Source of the DNA: Candidatus Competibacteraceae bacterium
GTDB lineage: Bacteria > Pseudomonadota > Gammaproteobacteria > Competibacterales > Competibacteraceae
Reading direction: 5' to 3'
NCBI GenBank assembly: GCA_003989085.1
Contig: RXIV01000005.1
Location: 1 to 64,000 of the forward strand
DNA length: 64,000 nt
Positions 48,749 through 57,315 of the stretch are shown here, piece by piece (the first letter of the stretch is position 1; the number at the start of each line of letters is the position of its first letter). A program made the translations under genes and the position numbers. The notes under the pieces were generated by a model. That model was not told where the DNA came from. It worked only from the letters and a program-made list of their open reading frames with translations, and searched no databases.

Positions 48749-48765
48749 TCTGTACGGTAACACAC
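48749..48765 (+). promoter_or_regulatory. Stress-island 17-bp motif, site c (reference copy)
   Basis: TCTGTACGGTAACACAC lies in the 170-bp divergent region between the secreted basic protein and the small lipoprotein transcript. Other copies are at 42686, 42780 (inverted) and, weaker, 44636. Confidence 0.55.
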
Positions 48766-48812
48766 AAATGAATTAAACGCGCATTTGCTCATACTGAGTA
48801 AATAGAGAAGTA

Positions 48813-49052
48813 ATGATTGACTTACAAGAATTTTTAACGAATGTCACTGGTGACGCAAATTTATCAGTTGGCTTATGTACGACAGGTAGCGAGTTTTTTA
48901 CCATTGTGTTCGCCAGCGCACTGACCTTTGTAAAGCACATGCCTAATCTGTCTGGACGCCGAGTGCGACACACCTCAGTCGTACCGGTTCATTCGCTGAC
49001 GGCTCGTAGCCGTTTCCTGCCACGCTTTCCATTTTCAAAGGATTCTCCATGA
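48813..49052 (+). CDS. Doubtful ORF (79 aa) before the small lipoprotein gene
   Basis: A frame beginning MIDLQEFLTNVTGDANLSVG. No domain is recognised, the ribosome site is poor, and the second half is basic and looks like translated leader. It overlaps the lipoprotein ATG by 4 bp, which could mean coupling. Listed only because it lies 48 bp downstream of the 17-bp motif. Confidence 0.28.
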   Translation: MIDLQEFLTNVTGDANLSVGLCTTGSEFFTIVFASALTFVKHMPNLSGRRVRHTSVVPVHSLTARSRFLPRFPFSKDSP

Positions 49053-49192
49053 ACCGTTCGATGCTAATGCTACTTGCTGCGCTGAGTCTGGCTGCTTGTG
49101 AAAAACCGACCGTGGTCAATGTTCCCGCCACGCCAGCCGCTGTGCCCGGACCGCCTGGCCTACAGGGTGCAACTGGCAGTCAGGGCAATTAA
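49049..49192 (+). CDS. Small lipoprotein with collagen-like tail (47 aa)
   Basis: A 47-residue lipoprotein. The ATG at 49049 has AAAGGA ~7 bp upstream. MNRSMLMLLAALSLAAC is a lipoprotein signal with lipobox LAAC (Cys17). The mature part starts EKPTVVNVPATPAAVPG and ends in Gly-X-Y triplets ([14 protein letters not shown]). It resembles a miniature version of the collagen-like lipoprotein at 43813. Probably a surface-exposed or periplasmic spacer; function unknown. Confidence 0.65.
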   Translation: MNRSMLMLLAALSLAACEKPTVVNVPATPAAVPGPPGLQGATGSQGN

Positions 49193-49267
49193 AGCCGGTA
49201 GGTTGATCAGGGCGTGAACGCCCATTCAGACTAAAGTCAGTGACCCTCGGATGAATCCGTCTAAAGC

Positions 49268-49462
49268 TCATTCCGCCGCATCCGCCGCCGGCGGATGCGG
49301 CTCATCCCACACTTGAAAGGTGCCCGACTCGTCTTCTTGTTCCTCGATATAACGTTTCACTTGCTCTTCCGTCACCGCACCTACCGTTGCACAAAAATAG
49401 CCTCGCCCCCAAAGATGCTGTCCCCAATACCGCCTCTGCAACTCACGAAACTCTCGCTGCAA
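49268..49462 (-). pseudogene. IS200/IS605-type TnpA transposase, C-terminal fragment
   Basis: The 64-codon frame reads MQREFRELQRRYWGQHLWGR, GYFCATVGAVTEEQVKRYIE, matching the C-terminal third of IS200-type Y1 transposases (RYWGxHxWxRGYFCATVGxVT). The HUH motif half is absent, so the element is dead. It ends in a C-terminal Pro/Ala tail. Confidence 0.82.
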
Positions 49463-49735
49463 TCGGTACGAACTTCTGTCTTGACGTTGGGGTCCACCTC
49501 AGTGAGCTGATCTTTAAACAGTAAACCGTGAAGATTGGGTAACTTGACTGGAATGTCTGGGGTGAGCGTTGCAGATGGGTTAGTAACAGGCGGCAGCGAG
49601 GAATGTTGGATAGTGTTTTCATGTAATGGGTAACTTAAGTTGGGTCTAATCTGTATTTTAAGATGATGGTATATTAAGAATTAATTGGCAACGCGGGAGT
49701 CCACCGGCTCTTGAATTATTATTCCCCAACTGAAC
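49463..49735. other. Intergenic debris between two pseudogene fragments
   Basis: This ~270-bp stretch contains no convincing reading frame, hairpin or repeat. It lies between the IS200 remnant and the peptidase remnant. Confidence 0.4.
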
Positions 49736-50060
49736 TCAATCAGCCGGCGATCCGCTGCCACCTCGGTTAAACCCCCTTAAGATACCGATGTGCTGCACCC
49801 GATGAGAATCGGGAATATCGCCGGGATTACTGATCGTCGCCGGTTTGAAGGTGATCGGCGCATTAGCCTGTTCGAACGCCCGCAACACCAGCTCCGAACA
49901 GAAAAACGACGACTCTGGGGAAAGGGTGTTCAACGCTTCACCGATATCTTGAATCACTGACAGCGGAATCGAAATAACCCGCATGATCATCCCGCCAGTG
50001 GTGTCTTTGAGGCTCCGGTGACCCCAATGTAATCGTAACTCTTACCAATCTGGTCGCCAG
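49736..50060 (-). pseudogene. Papain-like (YiiX/NlpC-type) peptidase, C-terminal remnant
   Basis: On the minus strand GKSYDYIGVTGAS is followed by a frame change near 49990, then PLSVIQDIGEALNTLSPESS, FFCSELVLRAFEQANAPITF and NPGDIPDSH. The FCSELVxRAF motif and the later PGDI are typical of permuted papain-fold YiiX-like proteins. The N-terminal half is missing and the frame is broken. Confidence 0.6.
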
Positions 50061-50125
50061 ATGCGTCAGAGACGAAAAATAACCGCTATCCTTATCAGGA
50101 CTTCGCCTAGCACGGTAGCGCCGCC

Positions 50126-51691
50126 ATGACCTCCATTGATCCGAACGCCAAATCGCAACCCGCCTGGCGCAGAATTGCCAGATTGACGGTCTTGCCCGAT
50201 AACCTGGGCTGGCTAGGTGGTTTGATGCTCGGTCTCGGCTTCCTGCTCTGCCTAGGCGTGTTTCTCTGGTTTTTCTGCCGGATCGAACCCGGCTCCGGCG
50301 AAATCGCCGTGCTGATTCATAAGACCGGTGACGACTTGCCACCCGGCGCGATCATCGCCACCGATCCGCAGCAGAAAGGCATCCAGTTTAATGTACTGTC
50401 GGAAGGGCGCTACTTCCGCGACCCGTATGCCTGGGGCTGGAAGATCGCCAGAATCACCGACATTCCCGCCGGCAAACTGGGCGTCCTGACCCGCCTCTAC
50501 GGCCAGGAACCGCCACCGGGCCAGATCGTGGTTGAGGGCGACTGCAACCAGGCCCGCCCCGATGACCAGAAAGGCGTCATCGCTACTGTGCTGCGGCCCG
50601 GCAAATACCGGATCAATCCCTACGCCTGCCAGGTCGAACTGTTTGACGCCATCGCGATCCGCCCTGGCGCGGTAGGCGTTGTCACCTCGCTGGTCGGCAA
50701 GGACGTACTGACCGGCGATCTTCCGCCAGCCGCCCGCAACACCTACCTAGTGAGTGACGGTCTGAAAGGCGTGGTGGCGCGGACCCTCGATCCCGGCGTC
50801 TACTACCTTAATCCCTATGTTTACAACGTGGTGGAAGTCACTCTGCAAAGCCAGCGCTTCGTACTGGGCGGCGATGACGCCATCAGCTTTCTGACGCTGG
50901 ACGGCTTCAACGTCGATATCGAAGGCACCATTGAATTCAGCATTGAGCGCAACCAAGCAGCGCTGCTCACCCATCAGGTCGGCGACATGGATGATGTGCT
51001 GAAGAAGCTGATTCTGCCTCGAGCGCGGGGGTTCAGCCGGATTGAAGGCAGCAAGCACCCAGCGATCAACTTCATCGTTGGCGAAACCCGCCAGAAATTT
51101 CAGGACAATTTGGAACAGCATTTGCGCACTCAGGCCGGTCACTGGGGCGTCGCCATCCGCTCGGTGCTGATCCGCAATATCGTCACCCCCGACGCCATTT
51201 CCAGCGTGATCCGTGACCGTGAAGTGAGTGTGCAGAACGCCCGCAAGTTTGAGCAGCAGATTGAACAGGCCCGCTCGCTGGCGGAACTGACCCGGCAGGA
51301 AATGCTGGCCCAGCAGAATCAGGAAAAGGTCGCAGCGGAAACTGCCCGGATTCAGGCCGTGATCCAGGCCGAACAGGATTTGGCGGTGCGGATCACGGCC
51401 GCCAACCGCGAACTGGAAGTCGCACGGCTGGAAAACCAGGCCGCCGCTGCGCAGGCCGAGGCGATTCTGGCTAAAGCGCAGGCGGAACGCGACGTGATCG
51501 CGCTGAGCAACAAGGCCCAGGCCGATGTGATCGCCACCCAGACCCGGGCCTTCAAAACTGGACTTAATCTAGCCCGCTACGCCTTCTATCAAAAAATCGG
51601 CCCACGTATCGTCTCACTGCTCGGCAGCGACACCCCGGACAGCTTCGGCGGGCTGTTCCAACCCTATCTGTCGAAGGAGGCGCGGCCATGA
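50126..51691 (+). CDS. SPFH/Band-7 protein with N-terminal KGV-PG-Y repeats (first of pair)
   Basis: A 521-residue protein with one N-terminal membrane helix (~28-52 LGWLGGLMLGLGFLLCLGVF). Two or three ~55-residue repeats follow, built on KGVxxxxLxPGxYxxNPYxxxV (e.g. KGVIATVLRPGKYRINPYAC, then KGVVARTLDPGVYYLNPYVY). An SPFH domain (~225-345) has GFNVDIEGTIEFSIERNQAA. A long Ala/Glu-rich coiled coil (~365-480) leads to a short tail. It should oligomerise as a flotillin-like membrane scaffold. It overlaps the second SPFH gene by 4 bp. Confidence 0.85.
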   Translation: MTSIDPNAKSQPAWRRIARLTVLPDNLGWLGGLMLGLGFLLCLGVFLWFFCRIEPGSGEIAVLIHKTGDDLPPGAIIATDPQQKGIQFNVLSEGRYFRDPYAWGWKIARITDIPAGKLGVLTRLYGQEPPPGQIVVEGDCNQARPDDQKGVIATVLRPGKYRINPYACQVELFDAIAIRPGAVGVVTSLVGKDVLTGDLPPAARNTYLVSDGLKGVVARTLDPGVYYLNPYVYNVVEVTLQSQRFVLGGDDAISFLTLDGFNVDIEGTIEFSIERNQAALLTHQVGDMDDVLKKLILPRARGFSRIEGSKHPAINFIVGETRQKFQDNLEQHLRTQAGHWGVAIRSVLIRNIVTPDAISSVIRDREVSVQNARKFEQQIEQARSLAELTRQEMLAQQNQEKVAAETARIQAVIQAEQDLAVRITAANRELEVARLENQAAAAQAEAILAKAQAERDVIALSNKAQADVIATQTRAFKTGLNLARYAFYQKIGPRIVSLLGSDTPDSFGGLFQPYLSKEARP

Positions 51692-53436
51692 ATAACTTCA
51701 AGTGGATGGCCGGCGCGAGCGCGGCGCTGGCGGTGGGCTGGTTCATCTGGCAATGGGGCTTTTGCCGGTTCTATGTTGATCCCGGCACGATGGCGATTCT
51801 TACCGCCAAGACCGGCGACCCCTTGCCGCTTGGCCAGATTCTCGCCCAGCCCGGTCAAAAAGGCATCGAGGAACAGCCGCTGGGCGAGGGCCGGCATTTT
51901 CGCAATCCGCTGTTCTACACCTACAAAATCATGCCCATCCTCGTCATTCCCACCGGCAAGGTCGGCATTGTCACCTCCAAGGTCGGTGCTGAATTACCGC
52001 CTGGTGAGTTTCTAGCGGAACCCGGCCAGAAAGGCATCTGGCGGCGAGTGCTGGGTCCTGGTAAGCACCGCCTGAATCCCTATGGTTATCAGGTGGACAT
52101 CGTGGACGCGGTGATCATCCCGGTCGGTTATGTCGGCGTAGCGACCAGTCTGTCGGGGCGACAGACCACTCCCGGCGCCTTCGCCGGTCCCGGCGAGAAG
52201 GGGGTGCGCCAGGACATCCTGCAACCGGGGCTGTACTATCTGAATCCTAAGGAACTGCAAGTTGACCTGCTGGAAATCGGCATCAATCAGGTTTCGTTGC
52301 TGGGCAAGAGCGGCGGTGAGGTGATTACCAAGACCCAAATTGCCTCGCAAAATGCCGCAATGCAGGGCTTGCAGCAGCGGGCGCTGGCCGAACAGAAAGA
52401 AAAACGACTGGACTATCTGAGCCAACAGCGTGGTCAGGAGCAGGCAACGGAGTCCTCTGCTTCTGGCCTGTCCAGCAGTGTCAGCAGTCTGCGCAAAGCA
52501 GCGCCGGGCGGCAAAGCAGTCGTGCCGGCTACTCCCGCGGCCCCACCGAAACCAACTCCGCCTGATTTCAGCAATCTGCTGAGCCTGAACCAGTTTGTCG
52601 AATTCCCGTCCCGCGATGGCTTCGAGATCAGCCTGGACATGACCGTGGAGTTTGAATTCCTGCCGGAGCATATCGCCTGGATTTACCAGAGTTACGGCGA
52701 CCTGCCGGCGGTAGTGGACAAAATTATCATGCCGCAAATTCTTTCCGTGTCGCGGCTGAAAGGGTCTGCCTACCGGGCCAAGGATTTCATCGTCGGTGAG
52801 GGCCGCGAGAAGTTTCAGAACGATCTGACCGAGACCCTGGCGCGGACGATTGAGGAGAAGCGGATCGTGGTGCATGACGCGCTGATTCGGCACGTCAACG
52901 TCCCGATGCAGATTCTCGACCCGATTCAACAGGCCAGCATCGCCATCGAGCAGGATTTGACCAACAAGGAGAAGCAGAATACCGCCCGCAAACAGGCTGA
53001 ACTCAACACCGAACTGGGGCTGGTTGAACAGCGCCGCCGGCAAGTCGCCCAAGAAACCGAGAAGTTGAAAGCGGAAATCCAGGCGGATCAGGAAAAGCAG
53101 GTCGCTCAGCTTCAGGCCGAGGCCACGCGGCAGGCGGCGGAGATCGAAAAACAGACTGCGCTAGTCCGGGCCGACAAAACCCGCACCCTGGGTCAGGCGC
53201 AGGCCACCACCATCACTCTGGTAGAAGGGGAAAAAGCCAGAGGCTTTGAACTTAAAACCGCAGCTTTCGGCGATCCGGCAGCGCTGACCTTGTGGGAGTT
53301 CGCCCAAAACCTGAACCCGGACGTGCGGGTAACCATCCTGCACGCCGGCCCAGGGACCTTGTGGACAGATGTAGAGAAAGCGACGTTGGGCGAATTAGGC
53401 GGGGCGGCCGCGCTGAACCAGAGCCGCCCGCGATGA
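51688..53436 (+). CDS. SPFH/Band-7 protein with N-terminal KGV-PG-Y repeats (second of pair)
   Basis: A 582-residue paralogue of the preceding protein with the same plan. TM is ~5-25. Three repeats follow (KGIEEQPLGEGRHFRNPLFY, KGIWRRVLGPGKHRLNPYGY, KGVRQDILQPGLYYLNPKEL). An inserted Ala/Pro/Ser-rich linker (~250-295) leads to an SPFH domain (~300-410, GFEISLDMTVEFEFLPEH) and a long coiled coil (~420-520, RRRQVAQETEKLKAEIQADQ). The 4-bp overlap with the first gene implies equal production and probably hetero-oligomers. Confidence 0.85.
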   Translation: MNNFKWMAGASAALAVGWFIWQWGFCRFYVDPGTMAILTAKTGDPLPLGQILAQPGQKGIEEQPLGEGRHFRNPLFYTYKIMPILVIPTGKVGIVTSKVGAELPPGEFLAEPGQKGIWRRVLGPGKHRLNPYGYQVDIVDAVIIPVGYVGVATSLSGRQTTPGAFAGPGEKGVRQDILQPGLYYLNPKELQVDLLEIGINQVSLLGKSGGEVITKTQIASQNAAMQGLQQRALAEQKEKRLDYLSQQRGQEQATESSASGLSSSVSSLRKAAPGGKAVVPATPAAPPKPTPPDFSNLLSLNQFVEFPSRDGFEISLDMTVEFEFLPEHIAWIYQSYGDLPAVVDKIIMPQILSVSRLKGSAYRAKDFIVGEGREKFQNDLTETLARTIEEKRIVVHDALIRHVNVPMQILDPIQQASIAIEQDLTNKEKQNTARKQAELNTELGLVEQRRRQVAQETEKLKAEIQADQEKQVAQLQAEATRQAAEIEKQTALVRADKTRTLGQAQATTITLVEGEKARGFELKTAAFGDPAALTLWEFAQNLNPDVRVTILHAGPGTLWTDVEKATLGELGGAAALNQSRPR

Positions 53437-53470
53437 ATCTACATCCGGCCTAAATCTGGCCGGTAGATTC
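53435..53470. terminator. Bidirectional hairpin between convergent genes
   Basis: GAATCTA and CCGGCC pair with GGCCGG and TAGATTC around a short loop. It lies between the SPFH gene stop and the stop of the small minus-strand membrane protein, which it overlaps. Confidence 0.6.
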
Positions 53471-53647
53471 CCCCATGAGCCAAGCGACCGCCAGACCACA
53501 ACCAACGGTGGCCCCAAAACCATAAAGCGACAGCAGCTCCATGATAAATTTGTCACTTTTTCCAAATACTTGAGCCAATAGCAACGATGAGATTACAAGG
53601 ACAAGCAACGCCGCGATAAAAACAGCAAGGTGTCTGAAGTTGTTCAT
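53450..53647 (-). CDS. Small two-helix membrane protein (65 aa)
   Basis: A 65-residue protein with two membrane helices (~8-27 LAVFIAALLVLVISSLLLAQ and ~42-58 YGFGATVGCGLAVAWLMG). AGGAG lies 8 bp before the ATG at 53647. No family recognised. The 350 bp upstream (53648-54003) contain no other gene. Convergent with the SPFH pair; any functional link is unproven. Confidence 0.65.
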   Translation of the reverse strand: MNNFRHLAVFIAALLVLVISSLLLAQVFGKSDKFIMELLSLYGFGATVGCGLAVAWLMGESTGQI

Positions 53648-54003
53648 GAGTTGACTCCTAATGCTTGTTTAAAAATAAGCCTGTTTTACTGAAAACGATG
53701 TCTCACTCTGCGGAAGCGCTAAATTACAGTACAATTTGTACCCCTTTTTTTGCTGCGTTACAACATCACTATTGCTTTATTTATGCAATCAATGCCACAT
53801 CAATAAAGGCTCATATAAAACTATAGCGCCTGGTTAAACCATCTACACTTTTCGCGAAGGACGTAAACCGGTCGCAAGGCACAGCGCACGGCGACAGCGC
53901 TCAAACACTCATCATCGCCCGCAACCTAATCGAACCAAACCACAAAATCACCAAAAGGCCGCAACGGTCAATAACTATGGTGGTTATCGAAGTGAGGACG
54001 CCA

Positions 54004-55557
54004 ATGAAGCATGAAACGATACTGGCCAGGATCCGGATCGCGACCCGGATCTGGTTGATGCTGGGTCTGGCCTTTGCCGCCATTGGATTTGGCACTGTAG
54101 TTTATCTTTATGAGTTCAAAAACCAGATGGTGAGTGATCGGAAAAGCCAGTTGGAGTTTCTGGTCGAAACCGCACTGAGCATCGCGGATCGGTTTCATGT
54201 TCTGGCGACCAACGGCACGATGAAAGAAGCCGAAGCGCAACAGGCCGCTTTAGCCAACATCAAAGCATTGCGCTACGACAAGGACAATTACTTCTGGATC
54301 AACGATGCGTTGCCGCGCATGGTCATGCATCCCATCAAGCCAGAGCTGGACGGCCAAGATATGCGTGATTTCAAGGATCCCACCGGTAAACCGCTGTTTG
54401 TTGAGATGGCGGACATTGTCAAGCGGGAAGGAGCGGGATTCCTGCCTTATGTATGGCCGAAGCCGGGCGTAGCTCAACCAGCGCCCAAGCTCTCATATGT
54501 CAAGGAGTTCAAGCCCTGGGGCTGGATCCTTGGCACCGGCGTTTACATCGACGACATCGATACTGAATTTCACCAGGCCGCCTTGCGCATGGGCGAGAGC
54601 ACCCTGGCGCTGCTGGTCGTGTTGGGGGTGTTCGGGTTATGGCTGGCCAGTAGCATCGTCAATCCCCTGAACCAGATGGTGACGACGGCGGAAAAGGTAG
54701 CGCACGGCGACCTGAGCGAGGACGTGATCGTGGCTGGGCGAGATGAAGCCGCCCGGGTACAAGCGGCCATGCGGACCATGATCCTGGAGTTGCGATCAAT
54801 TGTTAGCAGTGTGGTGGAAACAACCGATCAGGTCAGCGTCGAGGCGGAAGCCATTGCCCAGCAAAGCGCCGACCTGAGCCAGCGCACCGAAGAGCAGGCC
54901 GCCGCGTTGGAGGAAACCGCCGCCAGCATGGAGCAGCTGACCGCAACCGTCAAAAACAGCGCAGACAATGCCGGACAGGCGAACCAGTTGGCAGGCGCGG
55001 CGCGCGTTCAGGCCGAGGATGGCGGGAAAATCGTCGAACAAGCGGTCGCCGCGATGGCGGCGATTCAGCAGAGTAGCCGTAAGATCGCGGATATTATCAG
55101 TGTGATCGACGAAATCGCCTTTCAGACTAACCTGCTGGCGTTGAATGCGGCGGTAGAGGCGGCGCGGGCTGGAGAGCAGGGCCGAGGCTTTGCGGTAGTC
55201 GCTGGCGAAGTGCGTAAACTGGCCCAGCGCAGCGCCGACGCCGCCAAGGAAATCAAAGTGTTGATCACCGACAGCGTGATTAAAGTCAGCGAAGGCGGCA
55301 AACTGGTCGAGCGATCCGGGCAGACCTTGCAGGAAATTTTGCTGGCGGTGAAGAAAGTCAGCGACATCGTCGCCGAGATCACCGCTGCCGCCCGCGAGCA
55401 GGCCAGCGGCATCGACCAGGTGAACAAAGCAATCACCCAGATGGATCAGGTCACTCAGAAAAACGCGGGATTGGTCGCCGATGCGGCGGCGGCCAGTCAA
55501 ACGATTAATGATCAAACCTCTGAGCTGCAACGGCTCATCGGATTTTTCCGGCAATGA
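54004..55557 (+). CDS. Methyl-accepting chemotaxis protein with sCache_2 sensor
   Basis: A 517-residue chemoreceptor. TM1 is ~15-36. The periplasmic sCache_2 domain (~40-185) contains [20 protein letters not shown] and the [18 protein letters not shown] closing motif. TM2 is ~200-220, followed by HAMP and the signalling hairpin (~270-515) with tip [20 protein letters not shown] and methylation helices rich in Glu/Gln. sCache_2 receptors commonly bind small carboxylates. The ATG at 54004 has GTGAGG 7 bp upstream. It overlaps the REC-REC-GGDEF gene by 4 bp. Confidence 0.94.
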   Translation: MKHETILARIRIATRIWLMLGLAFAAIGFGTVVYLYEFKNQMVSDRKSQLEFLVETALSIADRFHVLATNGTMKEAEAQQAALANIKALRYDKDNYFWINDALPRMVMHPIKPELDGQDMRDFKDPTGKPLFVEMADIVKREGAGFLPYVWPKPGVAQPAPKLSYVKEFKPWGWILGTGVYIDDIDTEFHQAALRMGESTLALLVVLGVFGLWLASSIVNPLNQMVTTAEKVAHGDLSEDVIVAGRDEAARVQAAMRTMILELRSIVSSVVETTDQVSVEAEAIAQQSADLSQRTEEQAAALEETAASMEQLTATVKNSADNAGQANQLAGAARVQAEDGGKIVEQAVAAMAAIQQSSRKIADIISVIDEIAFQTNLLALNAAVEAARAGEQGRGFAVVAGEVRKLAQRSADAAKEIKVLITDSVIKVSEGGKLVERSGQTLQEILLAVKKVSDIVAEITAAAREQASGIDQVNKAITQMDQVTQKNAGLVADAAAASQTINDQTSELQRLIGFFRQ

Positions 55558-56846
55558 CGAAAGACGGTATCCAAATCCAGCGGCGCGGCGACAATGCAGC
55601 CGGCACCGTGCTGGTTGTGGAAGACAGCCGGGCGCTGCAAGGCTTGCTCAGCTCCTATCTCAATGGTTTATACGGGCTGAAGACAGTCGCTACGAATAGT
55701 CTGGCCGAGACCCGAGCGCAGCTTGCTACTGGGCCGGAGCGGTTCTTCTGCGCCGTGCTGGACCTTAACCTGCCCGATGCACCCAACGGCGAAGTCGTGG
55801 ATCTGGTTCAGCAGTATGGAATTCCCGTCATAGTGCTGACCGCTTCCATTGACGCTGCCCGCCGTCAAATTATGATCAGCAAGCGGGTGGTGGACTACTT
55901 CGTCAAGCGTAATCTCAGCGAGATTGAACATGTGGCGCATGTCGTCAATCGCCTGTGGGAAAATTGCCAGATGAAGGTGTTGGTGGTCGATGACTCCCGC
56001 AGCTTCCGAACTTATCTCCAAAGCTTGCTGGGCAGTTACCGCTATCAGACCTTTGTCGCCGGCAATGGCAAGGAGGCGCTGACTCTGCTAACCATGCACC
56101 CGGACATCAGCCTGGTGATTACCGATGTCAATATGCCGGAAATGGACGGTCTGGTTTTGATTGAAACCATCCGCCGCCAGTACCGGCGGGAAGATCTGGT
56201 CGTCATCGGTATGTCGGATGTCGCCAAACCTGGCCTGTCGGCTTTGCTGCTCAAAGCCGGCGCTAACGATTTCATCGCCAAGCCGTTTCAGGTCGAGGAA
56301 TTGTTCTGTCGGGTGACACAGAACACCAACATGATCAATTATGTGCGGCAACTACGTCAGGCTGCGACCCTGGATTTTCTCACCGGACTGGCAAACCGGC
56401 GTCACACCCTTGAACTGGGCGAAGCGCTATACGCCCAAGCCCGACATGGTGATTTGGCGATAGCTCTGGCGATGGTAGATGCCGACCATTTCAAATTGAT
56501 CAATGACCGTTTTGGTCATCTGGTTGGCGATGAAGCGCTGAAAGCCATCGCCTCGGCCCTTCGCCAGACTTGGCCTGACACGGATGTGCTGGGGCGATAT
56601 GGCGGCGAAGAGTTCCTGGGGCTGGTTACCCTCCAGCCGGGAATGGACATTGCGGCACTATTTGAACAAGCTCGTGCTGAGGTAGCCGCCATTGATCTGA
56701 TCGCCGATGGGCAGCGGGCTGCGCTGACCGTTAGCATCGGATTCACCACTGAATTAGGAAACTCCCTGATCCAGATGATCGAACGGGCCGACAATGCAGC
56801 CTACCAAGCCAAGGCTGAGGGACGAAATCGGGTAGTGCGTCAGTAA
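55554..56846 (+). CDS. Dual-receiver diguanylate cyclase (REC-REC-GGDEF)
   Basis: A 430-residue response regulator. The first receiver (~17-130) has VVEDSR and phospho-Asp in [13 protein letters not shown]. The second (~140-258) has VVDDSR and [12 protein letters not shown]. The C-terminal GGDEF domain (~275-428) has the active-site loop RYGGEEF and [14 protein letters not shown], so c-di-GMP synthesis is likely. Co-translation with a chemoreceptor suggests the receptor's kinase complex drives c-di-GMP output, as in Wsp-like systems (inference). No CheA is in the window. Confidence 0.92.
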   Translation: MTKDGIQIQRRGDNAAGTVLVVEDSRALQGLLSSYLNGLYGLKTVATNSLAETRAQLATGPERFFCAVLDLNLPDAPNGEVVDLVQQYGIPVIVLTASIDAARRQIMISKRVVDYFVKRNLSEIEHVAHVVNRLWENCQMKVLVVDDSRSFRTYLQSLLGSYRYQTFVAGNGKEALTLLTMHPDISLVITDVNMPEMDGLVLIETIRRQYRREDLVVIGMSDVAKPGLSALLLKAGANDFIAKPFQVEELFCRVTQNTNMINYVRQLRQAATLDFLTGLANRRHTLELGEALYAQARHGDLAIALAMVDADHFKLINDRFGHLVGDEALKAIASALRQTWPDTDVLGRYGGEEFLGLVTLQPGMDIAALFEQARAEVAAIDLIADGQRAALTVSIGFTTELGNSLIQMIERADNAAYQAKAEGRNRVVRQ

Positions 56847-56910
56847 CCCATTGCCTTTAATATCTAACTATCAACTGTAAATCTTTAATTCTCGCCTCGT
56901 GGATCGACCA

Positions 56911-57306
56911 ATGAAACTGCTACTCAATGCCGCTCTCATCGCTGCGCTGGGCCTGACTGCCGGCGCCTGCACCATCGTGACTGATCCCAGTTCTGGTTCC
57001 AGCGCCGCTGGCAGTTCGGATCAAGCCGGCTTCCTGAACCGCCAGCAGCAAATCGCCGAATTTGCCCAAGCCAATCTGGACCGGTTGAAAACCGACATGG
57101 CGGCTGGACAGGGCGAGTACCTCAGTTCGCTAGCGACTTTGATGGCGATTGCCCCCAATGATCAACCGGCGTTTTTTGCCATCGTCCAGCAAAAATTCAC
57201 CGTACTGTTTCCCAATGACCGAACCACCGCCCCCGAAATGCTGACGGCGTTAAACCAGCAATTACGTGCTGATCCGCACTTTGGGCAACAGCTGGCCTTG
57301 AATTGA
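56911..57306 (+). CDS. DUF3015 lipoprotein
   Basis: A 131-residue lipoprotein of the DUF3015 type. The signal MKLLLNAALIAALGLTAGAC gives Cys20 in a TAGAC lipobox. A Ser/Gly linker follows, and the helical DUF3015 core has FAQANLDRLKTDMAAGQGEY, LSSLATLMAIA and LNQQLRADPHFGQQL. A GTG 12 bp upstream is an alternative start. The next gene (DUF4105) begins within 10 bp of its stop; the two families often occur together. Confidence 0.85.
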   Translation: MKLLLNAALIAALGLTAGACTIVTDPSSGSSAAGSSDQAGFLNRQQQIAEFAQANLDRLKTDMAAGQGEYLSSLATLMAIAPNDQPAFFAIVQQKFTVLFPNDRTTAPEMLTALNQQLRADPHFGQQLALN

Positions 57307-57315
57307 AGCGCTCCC

